A stretch of DNA of 36,646 bases from Nocardioides sp. Iso805N (GCF_000364605.1 NZ_KB822575.1:11581-48226), one strand, 5' to 3'; shown: positions 29,680 through 36,646, numbered from the stretch's first letter. Notes: generated by a model not told the origin, from the sequence alone. Numbers and translations: made by a program.

Positions 29680-30242
29680 GTGGCGAGCGTGTCAGCGGTG
29701 CCCCCGACCCGCAACCAGTCCAGACGGTGCGGGAGCCAGGAACGCCGTCCTACCTGGTCCATCGGGTCGAAGAGAAGGACGTCACCGTCGACTGGTTCTT
29801 CGGTCACCACCATGCGGGGACGAAGATCGCGCAACTGGTCCTGGTGCTGGTCGGCTGGTTCTTCGTCATCCTCCCGGTGGCTATCACCACCTCTGCTCTC
29901 GTGCATCGCCACGACGACATGAGCGGATGGTGGGGATACCACGAAGGATTCGCCATGTGGACGGAAACCATGGTGTTCCTCGGAGTCCTGCTCGTCCTGT
30001 TCATCGTCGGGTTTTTGGTGCTGCACCTCCTCGACCGCGCCGGGCGACGGTCGCAGGACCGGAGCAAGACCTACGACGAGGAGGTGCTCGCGCTGAGGCT
30101 CGAAGTCGCGGAGGAGTGGTACGGCGACAAGTTCGGCCCCGCTGACCTACGCCGGCAACAGGACCGAGTCGAGATCGAGCCGTACGGCGACGTCGAGACC
30201 TACGAGTTGCGTGACCTCTACCGCACCTTCGATATCGAATGA
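29676..30242 (+). CDS. Two-helix membrane protein, PgaD-like partner
   Basis: This 188-residue protein has a polar N-terminus of about 45 residues, two membrane helices (about 50-74 and 96-118) separated by a His/Asp/Trp-rich external loop (HRHDDMSGWWGYHE), and a charged cytoplasmic tail (SKTYDEEVLALRLEVAEEWYG...). Size class, helix count and position directly after a PgaC-like synthase, with a 4-nt overlap, match PgaD, the accessory subunit of the E. coli poly-GlcNAc synthase. I see no clear sequence identity to PgaD, so this is an analogy from topology and context. The coupled ATGA junction argues for a stoichiometric complex with the synthase. Confidence 0.6.
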   Translation: MSGERVSGAPDPQPVQTVREPGTPSYLVHRVEEKDVTVDWFFGHHHAGTKIAQLVLVLVGWFFVILPVAITTSALVHRHDDMSGWWGYHEGFAMWTETMVFLGVLLVLFIVGFLVLHLLDRAGRRSQDRSKTYDEEVLALRLEVAEEWYGDKFGPADLRRQQDRVEIEPYGDVETYELRDLYRTFDIE

Positions 30243-30324
30243 TGCGGCCACCCGACCGCGCCCGCGGTGCAGCCGGAGGATCTCACGCGCTGGCACGCGT
30301 ACAGACGTCGGCTGAGGGAGTGGG

Positions 30325-31269
30325 TTGATTTCGTTGTCACCCGAAGACGAGAACCTGCTGGCAGCCATGAAACTGCGTGAGCTCGACCTCAAGCGCAGGC
30401 GGGGAGCCTCCGACGCCGTCCTGTATCGCGTACGACGCTACCGGACGGTTGTGTCGATCCTGGCGGCTCTGGGCTTCTCGCTGGCCGTCACAGGGACCGT
30501 TGCCATCATTGTCTGGCTGGTCCCCGCACCTACACGGTGGTTCTTGACACTCGCCGCGATCGCCGCCGGCGCGTTCGTGGGAATGTTGATCGGGGAGCGC
30601 CTCTGGGAGACCAACCGAGGCCGGCGGCTCCTCGCACGCGAGGAGAGCCAGTTGAACACGAGGTACAGCGAGGACCTCCACGCGGGTCGCCGGTGGCTGC
30701 AGTTCTTTCGCCAGGGCGAGGACATCTCCGCCTACGTCCCGCAGATCCTGTACTTCATCGAGTCGGAGGCTCGGTTCAGCTCAGTGGGTGCAGCCCTCGC
30801 CTTGGCAAAGGAGAGGCGGCACGAGAGCGCCGCCTTCGCCGCACGCGCCCTCGGGCGATTCAACGACGTCGCCGCCCAGACGAACCTGGTCGTCCTCTCG
30901 AGTACCGATGAGGCAGGGCAGCCGTCGAGCCGCACCATGAATTTCGTCAAGAGCGACCGACCAGGAGTGTGGTTCGTGACGACGGCGCCGGAGAGTCCGA
31001 AGATCCAGGAACTCGACCTGGGCAAGGTAGCGCTGGTCACGCCCCCGACAGGTTCGGGTGCTGCGATCAGCAGCAATCGACTAAGGCTCCGACGCTCAGG
31101 GTTTCCCTTCAGCGATGTGGCAGAGCTGTACCGCAGGCAGGTCCCGGGGTACGTCGAGGCGATGACCAAGGCGGAGGAGGAACGCGAGCTGGTCTACGAA
31201 CTGAGCCTGCTCTCAGCGAGGGTCGACACCTGGCTCGAGCACGACATCGTCGACTTCCACAGCCCCTGA
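30325..31269 (+). CDS. Membrane protein with C-terminal PNPOx-like split-barrel domain
   Basis: This 314-residue protein has a basic cytoplasmic N-terminus (about 1-40), two membrane helices (about 42-66 and 72-91), a charged helical linker (about 92-175) and a C-terminal domain of about 135 residues. In that domain NLVVLSSTDEAGQPSSRTMNFV (split at 187-208), GVWFVTTAPESPKIQEL and KVALVTPP follow the beta-strand order of flavin- or F420-binding pyridoxamine-phosphate-oxidase-like proteins. I do not know a described protein with this fusion. The TTG at 30325 is chosen because GGGAG lies 4-5 nt upstream; ATG codon 15 is an alternative. It lies 82 nt after the PgaD-like gene and is probably in the same operon. 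Confidence 0.65.
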   Translation: MISLSPEDENLLAAMKLRELDLKRRRGASDAVLYRVRRYRTVVSILAALGFSLAVTGTVAIIVWLVPAPTRWFLTLAAIAAGAFVGMLIGERLWETNRGRRLLAREESQLNTRYSEDLHAGRRWLQFFRQGEDISAYVPQILYFIESEARFSSVGAALALAKERRHESAAFAARALGRFNDVAAQTNLVVLSSTDEAGQPSSRTMNFVKSDRPGVWFVTTAPESPKIQELDLGKVALVTPPTGSGAAISSNRLRLRRSGFPFSDVAELYRRQVPGYVEAMTKAEEERELVYELSLLSARVDTWLEHDIVDFHSP

Positions 31270-31283
31270 ACACCCGATTCGTT

Positions 31284-31314
31284 GCCCCATGCGGCCACAA
31301 CCCGTGCGGGGGGC
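31284..31314 (+). terminator. Possible hairpin after the PNPOx-like gene
   Basis: GCCCCATGCGG (31284-31294) can pair imperfectly with CCGTGCGGGGGGC (31302-31314), beginning 15 nt past the stop. There is no U-tract and one mismatch, so support is weak. Confidence 0.25.
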
Positions 31315-31678
31315 AGGGGCTTCGAGCTGGAAGGGTGTGCCGAGCCCAGCATGTCCTGTCCGCTGTCGGCGGGCTGCACCTCCCGCCAGGAACAGGACTG
31401 CTGCGTCAGCCGTGAACACGGCCGCCCCGTTGGGGGTCGAGAATCCAACTCAGCCTGCTTGTTCGCCGCTGTCGACGGGCGAGCGCCCCGGCGCGAGGAA
31501 CGTCAATAACACGGCACTGGAACGCGGCTAGACCGGCGACCGGCGACCGCTGTCCTGCGCGGCCACGGGGATGCGAGACCCACACGGACGCGCAGGGAGA
31601 GCAACATGATCGAGAGGCTGCCTCCAGGTGGCCTCAAACCGGAGTTAACTGGTGGGCAGGCGGCCATCCTCCGACGCG
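31315..31678. other. Intergenic region without a supported gene
   Basis: About 360 nt contain only short open frames without ribosome binding sites or recognisable products. It marks the border between the polysaccharide-type locus and the accessory 3' part of the window. Confidence 0.4.
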
Positions 31679-32260
31679 TCAGGTGATGCGGATGTGCTTG
31701 GTCAGCCGAGTCGGCTTGGCGTTGAGGTCGAGGTTGCGCGGGGTGACGTCGAACCACGCCTTCTTGCGGCCACGCCCGATCTTCGAGGTCTTGATCTTGA
31801 GCTTGTTCGCGACTGCGCAGCTGGCGTTCCTCTTGCGGAGGATCACGCGCTTCTTGACACCGACGGTCAGCGTGCCGTGCCTTGGGCAGACCGTTGAGAG
31901 GACCTTCACAGAAGCGGTGATCTTCGCTCGACGAGAGGCCTTCTTAGGGAAGTTGTGACCAAGCCGCAGTGTGGTGGGCTGCCCGACTGTTGGAATGGCC
32001 GGGTTCTGGACGAAGGCCGGGCCCAATATCCGGCGAGCGTGCCGCGGCGGAGGTTGGGCAGGCTGTCGAACTCGCTGATGACGCCGTAGAGGAGGCCACC
32101 GAGCGGCTGCACGTCGGTCATCGGAACGACGCTCGCCGTGGGTTGAGCCCGAAGGGAACCGGTCGTGAACTTGAAGGCAGCCAGGGACGCTGGCGTGTCT
32201 CTGCGGTGGGCCCACAGGTCGTTGCCCGTCGGGAAGAACTCATAAGCGTGTTTGCCTGAG
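31679..32260 (-). pseudogene. Frameshifted, truncated gene remnant (unknown protein)
   Basis: Two minus-strand frames join into one plausible product. The upstream frame (about 32260 to 32030) reads ...YEFFPTGNDLWAHRRDTPASLAAF, then PLGGLLYGVISEFDSLPNLRRGTLAG. The sense then continues one frame over, from about 32035, as ILGPAFVQNPAIPTVGQPTT and on to a basic beta-rich C-terminus ending KHIRIT at the stop (31679-31681). A single-base deletion near 32030 would explain the shift. No start codon with a ribosome binding site or signal peptide precedes the first frame, so the 5' end seems lost as well. The C-terminal half (KKRVILRKRNASCAVANKLKIKTSKIG) is unusually Lys-rich for this GC-rich DNA. 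I do not recognise the family. A sequencing error could also cause the frameshift. Confidence 0.55.
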
Positions 32261-32524
32261 CCCAGTGAGTTCCCGTCCGGCGCTGCTAGGTACCTAGCGC
32301 AGCAACCACGGCGGCCCTGGAGCCTGCTGCAGGTAGGGCATGAGGCTGGGCAGACCTCGCGTGGCCCAATGCTCGCCGCCGCCTGACCGGCGCTGAGCCA
32401 CACCGTGACCTAGCCTGTGCGCCGTACCTGATCTCGCCGTCGTTCGAGTGCGACATCGGGTCCGCCTATCTCCGTGGTACCGAGGACTGTGCTCGCAGGG
32501 CTCTGTTACGAGGGTCCTTAGCGG
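32261..32524. other. Gap between the gene remnant and arsR
   Basis: I see no gene, RNA or clear repeat here. It may include the decayed 5' part of the neighbouring remnant. Confidence 0.35.
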
Positions 32525-32893
32525 TCAGACGGCCGGAGCCAGCGCGCCGGCGAGGGTGCTGAGCGCGGCCGGCACCACGGCGTAGTAGGCCCACCTGCCG
32601 CGCTGCTCGCGGGTGACCAGACCGGCCTCGACGAGGATCTTCATGTGGTGCGAGACCGTCGGTTGCGCCAGGCCGACCGGGTCGGTCAAGTCACACACGC
32701 ACGCCTCCCCGCCGGTGGCCGCTGCGATCAGGGACAGAAGCTTGACCCGAGTCGGGTCGCCCAACGCCTTGAACATCCGCGCCAACGTCGCGGCGGTCTC
32801 ATCGTCGACGACGCCGCCGGTCAGCGAGGAGCAGCACCCGTCCAGCCCTGCGATCGAGACATCGGGCTGAAGAAGCGGCAGCGCGGTCGGCAT
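32525..32893 (-). CDS. arsR: Arsenic-responsive ArsR repressor
   Basis: This 122-residue ArsR/SmtB winged-helix repressor has its recognition helix in AQPTVSHHMKILVEAGLV (about 76-93). Two sets of thiols are seen: CVCDL at residues 65-69 (Cys65, Cys67), as in the ELCVCDL As(III) site of E. coli ArsR, and an N-terminal Cys20-Cys21 pair. Corynebacterium glutamicum ArsR uses an N-terminal Cys pair plus one Cys near position 55, so this protein could use that mode or a combination. It would leave DNA when As(III) or Sb(III) binds. It is divergent from the FAD oxidoreductase gene, with an operator-like palindrome at 32912-32931 in between. Confidence 0.93.
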   Translation of the reverse strand: MPTALPLLQPDVSIAGLDGCCSSLTGGVVDDETAATLARMFKALGDPTRVKLLSLIAAATGGEACVCDLTDPVGLAQPTVSHHMKILVEAGLVTREQRGRWAYYAVVPAALSTLAGALAPAV

Positions 32894-32911
32894 GGGAACA
32901 GTCTGCTTGTT

Positions 32912-32931
32912 GCATTGACATTTGTCGATGC
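32912..32931. promoter_or_regulatory. ArsR operator-like palindrome with overlapping TTGACA
   Basis: GCATTGACATTTGTCGATGC is a 20-bp imperfect palindrome (GCAT-x-GACA-TT-TGTC-x-ATGC, 16 of 20 positions symmetric). It lies between arsR and the FAD oxidoreductase gene. It contains TTGACA (32915-32920) on the plus strand, a perfect -35 for the oxidoreductase gene, and TCGACA on the minus strand for arsR, so one bound ArsR dimer could block both promoters. Confidence 0.65.
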
Positions 32932-32979
32932 GTGGCCTCAGGGTTGATCCATCGACGTTCGTGAATGTGAGGTTGGACC

Positions 32980-34413
32980 ATGAGTGCGCTTCCCGTTGTT
33001 GTGATCGGTGCCGGACCGCAAGGGCTGGCTGCCGCGGCGCATCTGCTCGAGCGCGGCTTGGAACCGTTGGTGCTCGAGGCCGGCGCCGGCCCGGCCGCAG
33101 CGGTCGCGCAGTGGGGCCATGTGCGGTTGTTCTCGGCGTGGCCCGAGCTGGTCGACCCGGCCGCGCAGCGCCTGCTGGAAGCCTCGGGCTGGGTCGCCCC
33201 GCTCTCGGGGTATCCGACCGGTGCGCAGTGGATCAAGGGCTATCTCGCGCCGCTGGCTGCCGCGCTGGGCGAGCGGGTCTGGTACGACGCCCGGGTCACC
33301 GGCGTCTCCCGCAAGGGCCGTGACCGGCTCGTCGACGCCGGCCGGGGCGAGCAGCCGTTCACGGTCCACCTGACCGATGGTGCCGGCACCGAGGTCCGCC
33401 TCGAGGCGCGTGCGGTCATCGACGCCTCCGGCACCTGGGACAGCCCGAACCCCGCTGGTGCCGATGGTCTGCCTGCGCTCGGCGAGCGCGCCAACGCAGA
33501 TCTGATCTCCTACGGCGTGCCCAACAGCCAGGAGCCGCAGCGCTACGCCGGCAGGCACACCGTCGTCCTCGGTGCCGGTGACTCCTCGCTCAACGCGATC
33601 ATCGAGCTCGACCGCATCGCCCAGACCCACCCCGGCACCCGGATCACATGGGCACTGCGCCGCGGTGGTCCGGTCGAGGCCAACAACACCTTCGGTGGCG
33701 GCGCGGCCGACCAGCTACCCCAGCGCGGCGCACTCGGGATCCGGGCACGCAAGGCCGTCGAGGAGGGCCGGATCCAGGTTGTGACCGGCTTCCGCACCGG
33801 CGAGCTCGACCGCATCCCCAACCCCACCAACAGCGACGTGCTCAGCGACACCGACAGCGACGCAAGCAGTGACCAGCTCGTGGTGGTTGCCGAGGACGGT
33901 CGTCGGCTCGACCCGGCCGACACGGTGGTGGTGCTGACTGGGTTCCGGCCCGACCTCTCGGTCCTCTCCGAGCTGCGCCTTGACCTCGACCCCACCCTGC
34001 AGGCGCCGCGGGCGATCGCGGCGGAGATCGATCCCAATCTTCATTCCTGCGGCTCGGTGGCAGCGACCGGTGCCCGCGACCTGGCCCATCCAGGCGAGCC
34101 GGACCTGTACCTGGTCGGGATGAAGTCCTATGGCCGCGCGCCGACGTTCCTCGCCATGACCGGCTATGAGCAGGTCCGCTCGGTGGTGGCGATGCTTGCC
34201 GGCGACGTCACGGCCTCTGAGCGCGTCGAGCTCGTGCTGCCCGACACGGGCGTCTGTGGCGGCTCCGGGCTCTACGACGACCCCACGAATACTGCCGGCG
34301 GGGGCGGGTGCTGCGGTGCTCCAGCGCCTGCCGGGACACGTGCAGAGCCCGAGCTGCTGAGCATCGGGCTCGGAGCGGCGCCCATCAGCGAGCGGCCGGC
34401 CGGTGGCTGCTGA
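32980..34413 (+). CDS. ars-cluster FAD-dependent oxidoreductase with Cys-rich tail
   Basis: This 477-residue flavoprotein of the flavin-monooxygenase/TrxR-like two-dinucleotide class has the FAD-binding GAGPQG (10-15) and the NAD(P)-binding GAGDSS (198-203). An FMO-like VIDASGTWDSPNP segment (about 147-157) lies between them. Residues 421-477 form a tail not needed for the core fold, with CGGSG (Cys426), GGGGCCG (Cys444-Cys445) and a terminal Cys477, possibly for arsenic or metal binding or for thiol relay. Genes like this occur in many actinobacterial ars clusters; their reaction is not settled, and arsenical oxidation is one suggestion. The ATG has GAGG 7 nt upstream. The arsC start is 32 nt downstream, so the two are probably cotranscribed under ArsR control. 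Confidence 0.82.
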   Translation: MSALPVVVIGAGPQGLAAAAHLLERGLEPLVLEAGAGPAAAVAQWGHVRLFSAWPELVDPAAQRLLEASGWVAPLSGYPTGAQWIKGYLAPLAAALGERVWYDARVTGVSRKGRDRLVDAGRGEQPFTVHLTDGAGTEVRLEARAVIDASGTWDSPNPAGADGLPALGERANADLISYGVPNSQEPQRYAGRHTVVLGAGDSSLNAIIELDRIAQTHPGTRITWALRRGGPVEANNTFGGGAADQLPQRGALGIRARKAVEEGRIQVVTGFRTGELDRIPNPTNSDVLSDTDSDASSDQLVVVAEDGRRLDPADTVVVLTGFRPDLSVLSELRLDLDPTLQAPRAIAAEIDPNLHSCGSVAATGARDLAHPGEPDLYLVGMKSYGRAPTFLAMTGYEQVRSVVAMLAGDVTASERVELVLPDTGVCGGSGLYDDPTNTAGGGGCCGAPAPAGTRAEPELLSIGLGAAPISERPAGGC

Positions 34414-34445
34414 GCCCCACCACCCATCCCCGTAGGAGCCCAGCC

Positions 34446-34883
34446 GTGAACGCTCAACCCACCACAGCGATCACAACTGACCAGAGCGGCAAGCCCACCG
34501 TCCTGTTCGTGTGCGTCCACAACGCCGGCCGCTCCCAGATGGCCGCCGGCTATCTCCAGCACCTTGCAGGCGATCGGATCGAGGTCCTCTCCGCCGGATC
34601 CCAGCCCGGCAACCAGATCAATCCCGTCGCCGTCGCCGCCATGGCCGAAGAGGGCATCGACATCGCTAGCAACCAGCCCAAGGTCTTGACCTCCGAGGCG
34701 GTGCAACGCTCCGACGTCGTCGTCACCATGGGCTGCGGCGACGAGTGCCCCTTCTTCCCCGGCAAACGATACGAGGACTGGAAGCTGGATGACCCCGCCG
34801 GCCAAGGCATCGAGGCAGTGCGCCCCATTCGCGACGAGATCAAGACCCGCATCCAGACCTTGATCGACTCGCTCACGATGTGA
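34446..34883 (+). CDS. arsC: Arsenate reductase, arsenate-mycothiol transferase type
   Basis: This 145-residue protein has the low-molecular-weight phosphatase fold, with the active-site loop CVHNAGRS (Cys23, Arg29; CX5R), the DP acid (Asp116-Pro117), and a GCGDECPFFPGKRYEDW segment (Cys97, Cys101). These features fit the actinobacterial ArsC group that forms an arseno-mycothiol adduct reduced by mycoredoxin, better than the three-Cys thioredoxin-linked S. aureus pI258 enzyme. The product is As(III), which needs an export pump. No Acr3, ArsB or ArsA gene is in the window. The GTG at 34446 is supported by AGGAG about 7 nt upstream; the frame is open further 5' but overlaps the oxidoreductase gene. 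Confidence 0.92.
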   Translation: MNAQPTTAITTDQSGKPTVLFVCVHNAGRSQMAAGYLQHLAGDRIEVLSAGSQPGNQINPVAVAAMAEEGIDIASNQPKVLTSEAVQRSDVVVTMGCGDECPFFPGKRYEDWKLDDPAGQGIEAVRPIRDEIKTRIQTLIDSLTM

Positions 34884-34885
34884 GC
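34871..34885 (+). terminator. Small hairpin across the arsC stop codon
   Basis: GCTCAC (34871-34876) and GTGAGC (34880-34885) form a perfect 6-bp stem with a 3-nt loop spanning the arsC stop, followed by TTGGGTC. It may help end transcription, but it is short. Confidence 0.3.
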
Positions 34886-35171
34886 TTGGGTCAGACCCTA
34901 GGAGGCAGTGGGGACAGGTTCGCCGCTTCGACCAGGGCGAGTGCGTACGGACGCCAGGCGAAACCCGGCCATCCTCTGATCGGGCGCCGTTGGAGGTTGG
35001 CGGTCGGCCCATCGCTCACGACGCGCCGGCAACCGGCAAGGGAACTCCGTTCGCATGCCCAGATCACCCGACCGTGACCGCGGTCGACTTATCTGAACCA
35101 GATGCTCGTTTCCGTCGTCGGCACCGCGGGTGACCATGCCTGCAAGGTCTGATGCACCTCGGAGTGTCCGG

Positions 35172-36113
35172 TCAGGACGACCGGTCGAGCTCGGGAAAGC
35201 TCCATGAACCGTCGAGAATCTCTGGCCGCGGGCGGTACATGCGAACAGCGAAGTTCCAGCCGTCCTGCAGCGGCAACGGATTGATGTCGTTTGCGTCGCC
35301 ACCGAAGGTCACCGTGATGGATCCGTCAGCGTTCGCCTTACCAGAGACACTGTTGACGCTGTAGGCGTCGAGGTCGTTCTTGTGGAGGAATCCGTCGCTG
35401 CCGTAGACGGTGATAGACCAGAATGCGTCGACGGGGACGTCGTTGGCGGTGATGGTGTACCGGCCGACCGGCAGTCCCGGCTCCCGGGACTCGTAGTACG
35501 CCTCTTGTTCGGGTAGCCCACCCCATCCGCTGGCAGTGCCCAGCAGATGAGCATGGGCGTCGACCTCTTCCTTCTTGCCGAACATGCCATGGGTGCCATG
35601 AATTCCGTGTGAGGCTTCGGCGAGAACGGAGGTACGCACCGCCGTGAAGGATTCCTCGTCGTAGTCAGGCAGCGCGAGTGGTTCGATCGCTCCGGCGGTT
35701 AGAGAGAACCCATCCTGGATCTGGTTCGCCTGTGCCACATCCTCCGGATCAGAGGCGTCGACCAGCACGCGCGCCGCCAAGAGCACGTACGGGGTGTCGA
35801 ACTCGTCGGTGGTCAACTCGTACTCGCCAGGGTCGGCGAAGACCCGGTTGATGTAGTGGTCCTGGTTGACCACCATCACCGTCATGTACCGGCCACCGGC
35901 ACCAGGGACGGTCAACGTTGCCCCGTCCGAGATGTTCGCCACGACCATGCTGTACAGAGTGTCCCGGTTCGTGCGGATGACTGTCTGCTCGTCGAGCGCC
36001 GCAGGCTTCCGGTGGTGCTTCCACTGGTTCACCCCACCAGCCTGTGTCTGAAGGCCGACGAGCATCCGATTGCTCTCGGCCCTCACGAAGTTCTCCTCGG
36101 TCACCGTGATCAT
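35172..36113 (-). CDS. DUF1254/DUF1214 domain protein
   Basis: This 313-residue protein has an N-terminal DUF1254 region (FVRAESNRMLVG, then VIRTNRDTLYSMVVANISDGATLTVP and RYMTVMVVNQDHYINRVF, about 9-95) and a C-terminal DUF1214 region (VPVDAFWSITVYGSDGFL ... SVNSVSGKANADGSITVTFGG, about 225-275, then GWNFAVRMYRPRPEILDG). The family is widespread and of unknown function. Many members are exported, but this one has no signal peptide and looks cytoplasmic. ATG 36113 is chosen because GGAGG lies 5 nt upstream; GTG 36125 is possible. It is convergent with the ars cluster across a 286-nt gap in which I see nothing definite. An insertion sequence lies about 200 nt upstream of its start. Confidence 0.88.
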   Translation of the reverse strand: MITVTEENFVRAESNRMLVGLQTQAGGVNQWKHHRKPAALDEQTVIRTNRDTLYSMVVANISDGATLTVPGAGGRYMTVMVVNQDHYINRVFADPGEYELTTDEFDTPYVLLAARVLVDASDPEDVAQANQIQDGFSLTAGAIEPLALPDYDEESFTAVRTSVLAEASHGIHGTHGMFGKKEEVDAHAHLLGTASGWGGLPEQEAYYESREPGLPVGRYTITANDVPVDAFWSITVYGSDGFLHKNDLDAYSVNSVSGKANADGSITVTFGGDANDINPLPLQDGWNFAVRMYRPRPEILDGSWSFPELDRSS

Positions 36114-36231
36114 CCCAGCCTCCACGGGGCAGCAGTGCGCGGACTCAGATGGTCTCCGTCGACGAGTCGGCCGCCATCACCCGATGCGGGTGACCACACC
36201 CGGGACTGTGCAACGACCGGATCCGCCGCCA

Positions 36232-36294
36232 GTCGAGACAGGCGTCATACGATCCCGTCACCTGAACCGCGTAGGGCCGGCAGTCTGTCTCGAC
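36232..36294. repeat. 10-bp inverted repeat with 43-nt spacer
   Basis: GTCGAGACAG (36232-36241) and its exact reverse complement CTGTCTCGAC (36285-36294) flank the likely promoter region of the DUF1254 gene and end 17 nt before the proposed IS end. It could be a regulator site pair or a trace of an older insertion. Confidence 0.4.
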
Positions 36295-36337
36295 GCAGGC
36301 TCGAGGGGCCTGACCCCGGTTCTTGGACACGCTGAAT

Positions 36338-36354
36338 CCAGCACCTGGTGCTGG
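36338..36354. repeat. 17-bp palindrome in the IS leader
   Basis: CCAGCACC-T-GGTGCTGG is a perfect 8-bp inverted repeat around one base, located 24 nt before the transposase ATG. It could be a binding site for the transposase or a hairpin limiting transcription that enters from outside. Confidence 0.5.
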
Positions 36355-36377
36355 GGAAGCGAGATGATCCGAGAACT

Positions 36378-36646
36378 ATGGCCAGGAAGAACTACTCCGA
36401 GGAGTTCCGTCGTCAGGCCGTCGACTTGTACGAGACCACGCCTGGTGCGACGGTCCGCGCTATCGCCGAAGATCTCGGCATCGTGCGCGGCACGCTGCGG
36501 AACTGGCTCGAGGTCTACGGGACCGGCAAGAAGACCGCTGCGGACGGGACGTTGACCTCCAGTCCGCTGCAGTCCAAGACGTTCCCTACGAGCTCGTCGG
36601 CACCGACTGATGAGACGCCGGAGCAGAAGATCGCCCGACTTGAGGC
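36378..36646 (+). CDS. IS3-family transposase OrfA (3' end outside window)
   Basis: The 89 full codons visible begin MARKNYSEEFRRQAVDLYET, the usual opening of IS3-family OrfA. A helix-turn-helix of the HTH_Tnp_1 type follows (ATVRAIAEDLGIVRGTLRNWL), then a Ser/Thr linker and PEQKIARLE, the start of the leucine-zipper helix used for multimerisation. It would bind the IS ends and, after -1 frameshifting into OrfB, form the DDE transposase. The frame is still open at the last base. No strong ribosome binding site precedes the ATG. Confidence 0.9.
   Translation, partial: MARKNYSEEFRRQAVDLYETTPGATVRAIAEDLGIVRGTLRNWLEVYGTGKKTAADGTLTSSPLQSKTFPTSSSAPTDETPEQKIARLE

Larger units (their letters stand above)
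36311..36646 (+). mobile_element. IS3-family insertion sequence, left part (continues past window)
   Basis: The transposase OrfA begins at 36378. The sequence TGACCCCGGTTCTTGGACAC at 36311-36330 has the TGACCCC start and TTGGACA form common to left inverted repeats of actinobacterial IS3-family elements, so the element probably begins at 36311. The right end, OrfB and target duplications lie outside the window. Confidence 0.6.

Noticed and set aside
31282..31531. Short plus-strand frames after the PNPOx-like gene
   Set aside because: No ribosome binding site, odd composition, and three overlapping frames of similar length.
34886..35171. A small gene between arsC and the DUF1254 gene
   Set aside because: Open frames here lack ribosome binding sites and overlap the DUF1254 end without recognisable products.

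Overview
The window is high-GC DNA with GTG and TTG starts, many 1-4 nt gene overlaps and typical actinobacterial families: a DUF222/HNH protein, PntA with four C-terminal membrane helices, a domain-permuted lipoate ligase and a mycothiol-type ArsC. An actinomycete of the Nocardioides kind (Propionibacteriales) fits best. This is inferred from gene content, and the species cannot be named. No rRNA, tRNA or CRISPR array was seen.

Positions 1-4.8 kb hold the 3' part of a DUF222/HNH nuclease gene, a lone DUF4255 (Pvc16-like) gene, and a coupled pair encoding a PAP2 (Aur1/Ipt1-like) enzyme and a large polytopic membrane protein with a glycosyltransferase-C-like layout. The pair ends at a strong bidirectional terminator. 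Positions 4.8-12.7 kb are mostly core metabolism: pntAB transhydrogenase, divergent from an acyl-CoA dehydrogenase across a CRP-like palindrome; a lipoate-protein ligase with permuted domains; an isoaspartyl methyltransferase; and an MFS exporter facing its probable MarR repressor across a perfect 14-bp palindrome.

Positions 12.8-21.9 kb are envelope-centred. A plus-strand pair of bacterial-PH membrane proteins (YdbS/YdbT type) converges on a long minus-strand series. In transcription order that series is ArsR-like regulator, SRPBCC protein, VOC protein, metallo-beta-lactamase-fold hydrolase, membrane-anchored alkaline-phosphatase-superfamily protein with an Asp/Ala tail, a fusion of a degenerate kinase-like domain with a lysyl-PG-synthase/flippase-type membrane domain, and a small membrane protein.

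Positions 21.9-31.3 kb form the most distinctive block. A roughly 2,000-residue secreted repeat protein with a C-terminal LPGTG sortase signal is divergently transcribed from a three-gene set: a PgaC-like processive GT2 synthase, a PgaD-like two-helix partner, and a membrane protein with a C-terminal PNPOx-like split barrel. I read this as a candidate surface polysaccharide/adhesin locus.

Positions 31.3-36.6 kb look accessory: a frameshifted, truncated gene remnant, an arsenic cluster (ArsR, divergent FAD oxidoreductase with a Cys-rich tail, ArsC) that has no arsenite pump in view, a DUF1254/DUF1214 protein, and the left part of an IS3-type insertion sequence that runs off the end of the window.
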